This document shows, piece by piece, positions 11,636-17,666 of a stretch of 17,666 bases of DNA. Position 1 is the first letter of the stretch. Every line of letters starts with the position of its first letter. The notes under the pieces were generated by a model. That model was not told the DNA's origin, did no database searches, and saw only the letters and a list, made by a program, of their open reading frames with translations. This DNA is from Deltaproteobacteria bacterium (GTDB taxonomy: Bacteria; Desulfobacterota; Desulfobacteria; Desulfobacterales; ETH-SRB1), in NCBI GenBank assembly GCA_030262795.1, contig JAJSZO010000026.1:1-17666 (forward strand), read 5' to 3'. Made by a program: the position numbers and the translations under genes.

Positions 11636-14071
11636 TCAATTTTCAATTTCTATCGCTTCCCGCACCCTGCACGCCAAGCCTTCCGGTGTAAAAGGCTTTT
11701 GGATAAAATTCAGTTCCGGAGCCAAAACACCATGATGAACAATGGCGTTGTCCGTGTATCCTGACATATAAATTACCTTCATCCGGGGATAAAGAGACTG
11801 CAGTCTTTCCGCGACTTTCTTCCCGCCCATCTTGGGCATTACCACATCGGTGAGCAACAGGTGGATCTGCCCCTCATGAGCTTTGCCGACCTTTAAAGCC
11901 TCTTCTCCATTTTCAGCCGCCAGTATCCTGTACCCGTGGCTTTGTAGAACTTTTTGCGCAAATTTTAGGAGCCTGGCATCGTCTTCTACAATCAAAACAG
12001 TTTCAGAGCCGCCAAGAGCGTACACATGGGTTTGTTCTTTTTCCTCCGGCACTGCATCCACTTTTATTTTAGGCAGATAGACCTTGAATGTGGTTCCCTG
12101 TTCAGGCTTGCTGTAAACCCAGATAAAACCATTGTTTTGTGTGACAATGCCGTAAACAGTGGACATACCCAGTCCCGTGCCCTTGCCAACTTCCTTTGTG
12201 GTGAAGAAAGGCTCGAAGATGTGTGACTGAATCTCCTTGTCCATACCGATGCCGGTATCGCTTATAGCCAGCATCCCATAATGGCCTGGCTTTTCTTCTT
12301 TAATACCGTGCTCGCGAAAATAATTCCCGTCCAGCTCAGCGTTGGCTGTAACAATGGTAAGTTTTCCTCCATGTGGCATGGCGTCTTTGGCATTGACCAC
12401 CAGGTTCATAATCACCTGGTCGATCTGGCCGGAGTCTGCATAGACCTTCCACAGCTCAGTTTCTAAAACCGTTTGCAACTCAATATTCTCTCCGATCATA
12501 CGCTTAAGCATCTTTTCCATTTCGTTTATCACTTTATTCAAATCCATAACCTCAGGCTTGACTATCTGTTTGCGGCTGAAGGCAAGAAGCTGCCTGGTAA
12601 GAGATGCGGCCTTGTCCCCGGCTTTCTTAATCTCTTCTATTCCCTTGCGTAAGGATTCATTCTTAATGACATTCATCAACGCAAGCTCAGCATTGCCAAG
12701 GATAACGGTCAGCAGGTTGTTGAAATCATGAGCAATGCCTCCGGCCAGAGTGCCGATGGCTTCCATTTTTTGGGCCTGCCGGAGCTGCTGCTCCATACTC
12801 TTTTGTTCGGTAATATCCTGGAAAGTTTCTATCGCTCCAACAATTTTTCCCTGTTGGTTTCTCAATGGTGCTGCAGTAAAGAAAAGCCATTTGCCTTTTT
12901 CTCCCAGATCAGGATAAAAATTTTCTCCTTCATACGCGCCTTCAATTAGAGTGGATTTAATATTTTCACCTTTATAGCGACCGGCTATTTCTTCCTCTTT
13001 TGCCCCATCCACTATAAAATCAGCCATAACAGGTCTTTTTTCAGTATAGAAAACAAGCCATTGTTTTTTTGTACCCACCATTTCAGAAGCGGAAAAACCG
13101 GTCAAACTTTCACAAGCCTTGTTCCAGTGTGTGATAATATGATTGTTGTCAATGATAAAGGTTGGGATCGAATTCCCCTGAACGGCTTGTTTAAGTCTTC
13201 TCTCGCTCTCCTGCAGTGCTTCTTTCGCTTGTTTCCTATCTGTAATATCACGAAATATTTCCAGTTTCGATATGCTGCCATCAGGATTTTTCAAGGGTGT
13301 GTCAATAAGGTCATACGCCTTCTGATTTTTAAAACAATACCATTCCCAACGAACGGTTTTACCTGCAAATACTTCCTGGTTTTTGCACCACGGGCAGACT
13401 TCTTTTCGGTTGTGTAGATACTCGTAACACCTGCGTTCTTCTACTGCACCAAATTCTTTCTTGAGTACAGGATTTATGTATTCGATGTCATACTGCCGGT
13501 TGACTATGGAAACTCCATCCGGCATGGATTCCAAAATATTGACAACCTTGTTTCTCTCGAATTGCAACCTCTCCTCTGCCAGTTTGCGCTCGTTGATTTC
13601 TCTTTCCAGATCCAGCATTTTTTTTTCAAGTTGTTTCACCAGACGCTCGCTGTAGAGCTTGGTGATCTCTTTCTCATCTTCTATAATCGTTTTTCTGGGC
13701 TTTGCATCCCCGATCACACATTGTATGATTTTTATGAATTTATCCGTCTCAACCGGCTTTCGAATAAGTTTGGCTGCCCCAATTTTCAGGGCAAGTTCCT
13801 CATCTTTCTCATCTGTGTATGTGGCCGTGTAAAAGATAAAGGTGATATGATTCAGATCGTTATCATTTTTAATCTTTCTGCAAAGCTGAAATCCATCCAT
13901 TACAGGCATGAGAATATCCGAGATTATCACATCAGGTTGGGATTCCTTTGCCACCTTCAGAGCCTCTTCACCATTGGTGGACACTTCAACTGTATGTCCA
14001 TCAGACTCAAGTATCTTTTTAAGAATCAGTCTTGAATCTTCACTATCATCAACAATAAGGATATTCATCAT
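11636..14071 (-). CDS. Hybrid sensor histidine kinase, REC-PAS-PAS-HisKA-HATPase-REC
   Basis: The 811-residue cytoplasmic protein has no membrane segment. An N-terminal receiver (about 2-120) has phospho-acceptor D52 and a KP motif near 105. A short coiled coil leads to two PAS domains (about 172-290 and 292-425). The first PAS carries C215 and C226-P-W-C229, a possible metal or redox site. The kinase core has the H-box GGIAHDFNNLL (H448), N-box NLVVNAKDAM (about 556-565), DTGIGM (605-610) and GTGLGM (631-636). The C-terminal receiver (about 692-808) has D742 in LLTDVVMPKMGG and a KP at about 782. No DNA-binding output domain is present, so it probably works in a phosphorelay. Its ATG overlaps the last base of the preceding response-regulator stop (TAATG), showing tight coupling. 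It is the last gene of the sensory operon. Confidence 0.95.
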   Translation of the reverse strand: MMNILIVDDSEDSRLILKKILESDGHTVEVSTNGEEALKVAKESQPDVIISDILMPVMDGFQLCRKIKNDNDLNHITFIFYTATYTDEKDEELALKIGAAKLIRKPVETDKFIKIIQCVIGDAKPRKTIIEDEKEITKLYSERLVKQLEKKMLDLEREINERKLAEERLQFERNKVVNILESMPDGVSIVNRQYDIEYINPVLKKEFGAVEERRCYEYLHNRKEVCPWCKNQEVFAGKTVRWEWYCFKNQKAYDLIDTPLKNPDGSISKLEIFRDITDRKQAKEALQESERRLKQAVQGNSIPTFIIDNNHIITHWNKACESLTGFSASEMVGTKKQWLVFYTEKRPVMADFIVDGAKEEEIAGRYKGENIKSTLIEGAYEGENFYPDLGEKGKWLFFTAAPLRNQQGKIVGAIETFQDITEQKSMEQQLRQAQKMEAIGTLAGGIAHDFNNLLTVILGNAELALMNVIKNESLRKGIEEIKKAGDKAASLTRQLLAFSRKQIVKPEVMDLNKVINEMEKMLKRMIGENIELQTVLETELWKVYADSGQIDQVIMNLVVNAKDAMPHGGKLTIVTANAELDGNYFREHGIKEEKPGHYGMLAISDTGIGMDKEIQSHIFEPFFTTKEVGKGTGLGMSTVYGIVTQNNGFIWVYSKPEQGTTFKVYLPKIKVDAVPEEKEQTHVYALGGSETVLIVEDDARLLKFAQKVLQSHGYRILAAENGEEALKVGKAHEGQIHLLLTDVVMPKMGGKKVAERLQSLYPRMKVIYMSGYTDNAIVHHGVLAPELNFIQKPFTPEGLACRVREAIEIEN

Positions 14072-14439
14072 TACTCTTCTCCAGTTATCTCCCTTATCTG
14101 ATTTATAATGGTAACAGGGTCAATCGGTTTTTCGATATACCCGTTACAGCCGGCCTGCAACAATCTTTTTCTGTCACCGCTCATTGCATAGGACGTGATG
14201 GCAATGATAGGGATTTTACAATCTACCTCTGATTTGCGTAGCTTTTTGAGCACCTCCAGGCCATCCATATCAGGGAGCTGGATGTCAAGAAGGATGAAAT
14301 CCGGCTTTTCTTTCAGCGCAAGCTCAATGCCCATTTTGCCGTTTTCAGCCCTGATAGTGCTGTAGCCCTTTTTCTCTAAAATAAATGTTATAAGCTTCAT
14401 GTTGTTTTCATTGTCTTCTATCACAAGCGCTCTTTTCAT
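14071..14439 (-). CDS. Single-domain response regulator (DivK-like)
   Basis: The 122-residue protein is a bare receiver domain. It has an acidic pair E8-D9, phospho-acceptor D52 in FILLDIQLPDMDG, a T/S switch in IAITSYAM (about 75-82) and EKPID carrying the conserved Lys (about 103). The MALVIEDNENNMKL-like start and the SYAMSGDRKRLLQAGCNGYI segment are those of DivK-like or CheY-like regulators found next to multi-sensor kinases. With no output domain it should act by protein contact or pass phosphate within the relay formed by its neighbours. The ATG has a strong GGGAGG 5 bases upstream. The stop overlaps the next start by one base. A large inverted repeat lies just upstream. Confidence 0.95.
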   Translation of the reverse strand: MKRALVIEDNENNMKLITFILEKKGYSTIRAENGKMGIELALKEKPDFILLDIQLPDMDGLEVLKKLRKSEVDCKIPIIAITSYAMSGDRKRLLQAGCNGYIEKPIDPVTIINQIREITGEE

Positions 14440-14452
14440 GATATCCTCCCTT

Positions 14453-14558
14453 TATAGACTTTCAGATAATTAATTTCACAAGGCCAGAAGGAGGAAGGCG
14501 TATTAGTTATACGTCGACGACTGATAACACAGTGAAATTATTTATCTGAAAGTCTATA
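14453..14558. repeat. 27-bp inverted repeat between kinase and response-regulator genes
   Basis: The arms 14453-14479 and 14532-14558 are complementary at 26 of 27 positions, with 52 bases between them. The left arm begins TATAGACTTTCAGATAATTA. The right arm contains the TAG stop of the haem-sensor kinase (14554-14556), and the left arm ends just before the response regulator's ribosome binding site. The loop carries a near-palindrome at 14500-14512 and CGTCGACG at 14512-14519. It may be a dispersed repeat or MITE-like unit, or an mRNA processing or attenuation hairpin. No duplicated target was identified. Confidence 0.85.
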
Positions 14559-16320
14559 TTTCCTTCGCCACCCTGATCACAAACGTACTCCCCTCTCCAT
14601 ACTTGCTTTCAACTGAAACCGATCCCTTGAGCACCTCTGTTGCAATTTTTTTTGTCAGGTACAGACCCAGTCCTGTGCCCTGAATTGTTGTTTTCAAAGG
14701 TGTATCAAGTCTGGCAAAAGATTTAAAAAGTTTGGGTATATCCTCTTCCTTTATACCTGTTCCGGTATCTTTTACTCTAATTTCTACCATACCATCAATC
14801 TCAAATGCAGATATCATGATTTCACCTTTTTCAGTGAATTTGACGGCATTGCTTAAATAATTAAGGATGCACTGGAGAAGCCTTTTTCTGTCAGTCGTAA
14901 GTTGCAGGTCAGGGGGCAGGCTGGTTTCAAGACCAAGCCCTTTATTGTCTATTTCCGGCTTGAGGCTTGATATGGCCTCCTTAATCACTTCATTGATGTT
15001 GATTTTTTTCGCATAAACCTCAACCTTTCCGGCCTCAATCTTTGAAACATCTATGATATCGGTTATGAGGGCAAGCAGGTGTTTTGCCGAATCATAGACT
15101 CTTTGGAGCTGGTCTTTTTGTTCGGCGTTAATTTCACCTGTCATACCCTGGAGGATGATTCCGGTAAATCCGATGATTGAATTAAGCGGGGTACGAAGCT
15201 CGTGGGACATGGATGCAATGAACATGGATTTAAGCTGGTCGAGTTCCTGCAGGCGCTCATTTGCATGTTTGAGTTTCTCTGTGGTCATGTTGAGGTCTTC
15301 GACAATATTGACCAGTGCTATCTGTGATTTTTCAAGTTCCACTGTTCGTTCCTTGATCAGCTCCTCCAGATGGTCACGGTATTTTGCCAGTTTTTCTTCT
15401 GCGCGCCTGCGCTCAATGATTTCTTTGTTCAATCTCTCATTGGCTGTTTCCAGTTCAAATGTACGATCCTCAAGTTTGACTGTTCGCTCGCTCACTCGCT
15501 GTTTAAGCTGTTCCGCATATTTTTTCAACGCTTCCTTCGTTTTGTTGCGCTCCTGCTCGCTCCGTGTCAATCGCTGCATCACAAAGGCGATCCCTCCAAG
15601 ACCTATCAGCCACAAAAGGCCGTGACCGAGTACCAACCTGAGCGTATACCTATGACCAATGGCCCACAGAGGCTCCATGGGAATAGAAACGCTGATTCCG
15701 CCCCGAATATCTCCCTCCCGGGATCCGTATGCCGCATGGCATCTAAGACAGCCCTTTTCAGTGATTAAAGGACACATTAGGCGCATGTGCTCCCTGCCTT
15801 CTATCTCTTCGACTGAACTGGTTTCAGTCTCTCCGCGCTCGAAACCTTGAAGCGCTTTGGTCTCCCACGGATCCGGGGCATTCTGAGGACGGATCGGATT
15901 CAGGCTTGTGATGTGTCCGCGAATGCCACATTCCTCGTCTAATAGTTCATGTACCTGGCGGGTCATATAGGCTGGATTCATCAACGTAAGCAGCTTTCCT
16001 GACGGTGTCGTGATATCGCGCTCCGGAATATCGGACAAATAAGGGTTGGGCTTTGTTTCCCTGGTCACAGGCACGTAGACTCCGCCGTGCAGCGTGTTCC
16101 AGCAGCGGTAGATGATGTCTTTCTCGTAAGCGGCCTTCGCCTGAATACGTGCTGTCTCCAGGGTCTCCTGTCTTACCAGAACAATGTTCCACGTCAGAGA
16201 CGTAGCGATGACTATAGTCCACACCGCCACCAATATCCAAACATAGCACACCGGTCTTGATGGACGAGATTTGATCTTTTTGGAATTATTCGTAGTTGCG
16301 ATTTTTCCCTTCCTCCACAA
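14554..16320 (-). CDS. Membrane histidine kinase with haem-binding DUF3365/Tll0287-like sensor domain
   Basis: The frame encodes up to 588 residues. A membrane segment at about 25-48 and a second at about 227-248 enclose an extracytoplasmic domain of about 175 residues. This domain has the Tll0287/DUF3365 signature YVPVTRETKPNPYL (82-95) and a c-type haem motif C191-L-R-C-H195, so it probably senses redox state or a gas through covalent haem. A long coiled coil (about 255-365) leads to the kinase core: MSHELRTPLN (H373), N-box with N491, DTGTGI (518-523) and GTGLGL (548-553). It has no receiver, so the next gene's receiver is a likely partner. The start is uncertain. The TTG at 16320 overlaps the upstream gene by 35 bases, and no ATG lies before the first membrane segment. 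A GTG at codon 24 is possible but would cut close to the membrane segment. Confidence 0.9.
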   Translation of the reverse strand: MWRKGKIATTNNSKKIKSRPSRPVCYVWILVAVWTIVIATSLTWNIVLVRQETLETARIQAKAAYEKDIIYRCWNTLHGGVYVPVTRETKPNPYLSDIPERDITTPSGKLLTLMNPAYMTRQVHELLDEECGIRGHITSLNPIRPQNAPDPWETKALQGFERGETETSSVEEIEGREHMRLMCPLITEKGCLRCHAAYGSREGDIRGGISVSIPMEPLWAIGHRYTLRLVLGHGLLWLIGLGGIAFVMQRLTRSEQERNKTKEALKKYAEQLKQRVSERTVKLEDRTFELETANERLNKEIIERRRAEEKLAKYRDHLEELIKERTVELEKSQIALVNIVEDLNMTTEKLKHANERLQELDQLKSMFIASMSHELRTPLNSIIGFTGIILQGMTGEINAEQKDQLQRVYDSAKHLLALITDIIDVSKIEAGKVEVYAKKININEVIKEAISSLKPEIDNKGLGLETSLPPDLQLTTDRKRLLQCILNYLSNAVKFTEKGEIMISAFEIDGMVEIRVKDTGTGIKEEDIPKLFKSFARLDTPLKTTIQGTGLGLYLTKKIATEVLKGSVSVESKYGEGSTFVIRVAKEI

Positions 16321-17542
16321 AGCATAAACTTTTTTGCGCCTTGCTTTTCAGCTTTTTTATCTCTTCCTTCAGCTCCTTCATCCTCAATTCCCTATCTACA
16401 AACAATTTATTCATTCTTTCAAGTTTTTCGGTTTTCTCTTTCAAGTTTTTTGTTCTTTCCTCAACTTTGACTTCCAGATCATCGTGTGCCTTCTGCAGCG
16501 CTTCCTCTGCCTGCTTGCGCTGGGTGATGTCCCGCACTACCACCAGCAGGCGATCCTGTCCGGCGATTTCAGCACGCTTCATATTCACCTCAACCCAGAA
16601 CAGATCTCCTGATTTACGCTTAGCCCTCCATTTAAATATTTGAGGCTTTCCTTGTGCTGCTTTCTTGTTCCGGATAAGAGCCTCTTGTTGACTGTATGGC
16701 GATTCGCCCAGACTTAGAGCCTCAATATCAAGCCGGAGGGCATTCTCGCGGGAATAGCCATACATCTCGCACATTCTGCTGTTGACGTTGAGGATGGCAC
16801 CAGTGTTCAGGTCATGGACAAAAATGGCGTCATTGACTGCATTGAAGATTGTTCGGAATCGCTCTTCGCTTTCGTGCAGGGCCCTATGTGACTTTTCCAG
16901 GTTTTTTGCCATCTGATTAAAACTTGCTGCAAGCACTCCGATTTCATCCTTCCCGGAAATCTTCACTCTTGCTGAAAGATTTTCAGAATTCATCTCTTTT
17001 ACGGTTTTTGTAAAAGTTTCAAGTGGTTCAATAATAGAGCGATCCATGAATACATAAAGTCCAAGCCCTGTAAGAAGAAAAAATCCCATGAGACCAAAAA
17101 TCAAGGCCAGCGTCATTGTTCGGATTTGCTTATTGATATATTCTTTTGAAAAGTTGATCTTTATGCTTCCAATTATTCCTCTCATACTTGTGGTTATATC
17201 GCACCGTTTTATATCTAAATCCCGGGCGGAAACATTTCGTTTGGCAGCCGATCTTATGAGAGTCCCGCTGACATCGAAGACAGCAACAGATGCAATGTTT
17301 TCATAGCTTAGATACGATGTTATTAACTGCTCCACCTGTTTATAATTATAGAAATCCAACACAGGCGACAGGGAATAAGACAGGACTCCCATTGCCGCCT
17401 CTTTATCGACCCTGTACTTATCCATCATTTTCTTTTCTACGACTTTGGAAGCCATAAAAGAAGAGCTTGCCGTGCAGAAAACAGTGATGATAAAGATAAA
17501 CAAGATTGTCTTTTTCTTCAGACTGTCAAGCTTCATTTTCAT
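16286..17542 (-). CDS. Membrane HAMP-PAS sensor protein without a kinase domain
   Basis: The 418-residue protein has a membrane segment at about 11-31, a periplasmic sensing region to about 140, a second membrane segment at about 142-165 and a HAMP domain (about 167-220). A PAS domain follows (about 226-340, ending LVVVRDITQRKQAEEAL), then a charged coiled coil to about 405. It then stops with no HisKA, HATPase, GGDEF or methyl-accepting region. It probably signals through its coiled coil to the haem-sensor kinase encoded next, whose frame overlaps its end, or it is the sensor half of a split kinase. The ATG at 17542 overlaps the upstream gene's TGA (ATGA) and so is well placed, although its ribosome binding site is weak. 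An ATG two codons on is an alternative. It belongs to the same operon as the three genes that follow. Confidence 0.9.
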   Translation of the reverse strand: MKMKLDSLKKKTILFIFIITVFCTASSSFMASKVVEKKMMDKYRVDKEAAMGVLSYSLSPVLDFYNYKQVEQLITSYLSYENIASVAVFDVSGTLIRSAAKRNVSARDLDIKRCDITTSMRGIIGSIKINFSKEYINKQIRTMTLALIFGLMGFFLLTGLGLYVFMDRSIIEPLETFTKTVKEMNSENLSARVKISGKDEIGVLAASFNQMAKNLEKSHRALHESEERFRTIFNAVNDAIFVHDLNTGAILNVNSRMCEMYGYSRENALRLDIEALSLGESPYSQQEALIRNKKAAQGKPQIFKWRAKRKSGDLFWVEVNMKRAEIAGQDRLLVVVRDITQRKQAEEALQKAHDDLEVKVEERTKNLKEKTEKLERMNKLFVDRELRMKELKEEIKKLKSKAQKSLCFVEEGKNRNYE

Positions 17543-17666
17543 TCTCTTGTTTGAAAAAAACTGTTAAATTCCCGGATATATGCACTTCTTTTGCCGGCAT
17601 ACTCTGTTGCATTTTCAGGCTGCAAAATATTTAGATTATCGAAGGAAGGTATTTCATCAAGTGGCG
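17539..17666 (-). CDS. C-terminal end of an unrecognised protein, cut by the window edge
   Basis: The last 42 codons of a minus-strand frame run in from the right edge and end with TGA at 17539-17541. The readable part begins PLDEIPSFDNLNILQPENAT and ends with a polar, partly helical tail (IREFNSFFQTRE). Its stop overlaps the start of the HAMP-PAS gene by four bases (ATGA), the typical sign of coupled genes in one operon. This is the main reason to believe it is real. No domain can be recognised in so short a piece. A periplasmic binding protein feeding the sensor would fit the context, but this is a guess. Confidence 0.55.
   Translation of the reverse strand, partial: PLDEIPSFDNLNILQPENATEYAGKRSAYIREFNSFFQTRE

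Overview
This window looks like a chromosomal segment of an anaerobic deltaproteobacterium (Desulfobacterota, probably a sulfate reducer of the Desulfobacterales type). The reasons are the corrinoid-dependent methyltransferase operon with its methyl-tetrahydrofolate branch, the large sensor-kinase operon with a c-type-haem sensor domain, the scattered remnants of AAA-type ATPase genes, and a short non-autonomous mobile element. That assignment is an inference from gene content, not from a marker gene. No rRNA, tRNA or CRISPR was seen.

Left edge (1-1600): mostly non-coding, with three compact stem-loops in the first 416 bases, then a 3'-truncated gene of the AAA-ATPase-like/PD-(D/E)XK family (417-1130, minus). 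This fragment lies between two imperfect 20-bp direct repeats. A 470-base gene-free stretch follows.

Centre (1601-9963, all minus, read right to left): one apparent operon. The order is a stand-alone B12-methionine-synthase-activation-domain protein, a first MttB-superfamily methyltransferase, a pterin-binding methyl-THF methyltransferase, a second MttB-superfamily methyltransferase, a corrinoid protein, a SAM-dependent methyltransferase and an asparagine-synthetase-like enzyme. The first five genes form a complete methyl-transfer path: quaternary amine to corrinoid protein to THF, with a likely corrinoid reactivase. The MttB proteins are continuous without an in-frame UAG, so they are of the non-pyrrolysine (glycine-betaine-demethylase) type. 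The last two genes are not standard parts of such operons. The asparagine-synthetase-like protein has Ser where the glutaminase Cys should follow the initiator Met.

Control region (9964-10696): a divergent MarR regulator (10697-11227) closely resembles the EctR/CosR regulators of compatible-solute genes. A 20-bp operator-like sequence, very similar to the EctR1 site as I remember it, overlaps the -10 and spacer of a good sigma70-type promoter facing the operon. This suggests that osmolyte status controls the demethylase operon.

Two 206-bp copies of one MITE, about 97% identical and in opposite orientation, have inserted into this operon. Each has 26-bp terminal inverted repeats and a perfect 8-bp target duplication. 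One lies just downstream of the promoter, in the leader. The other lies in the last codons of the methyl-THF methyltransferase gene, where its end supplies a new stop codon. Both would be transcribed in the same mRNA as complementary segments.

Right side (11231-17666, minus): a remnant of a DUF4143 ATPase, then a sensory operon. In transcription order it holds the tail of an unknown gene, a kinase-less HAMP-PAS membrane sensor, a histidine kinase with a haem-binding DUF3365/Tll0287-like sensor domain, a single-domain response regulator and a hybrid REC-PAS-PAS-kinase-REC protein. A 27-bp inverted repeat sits between the haem kinase and the response regulator.
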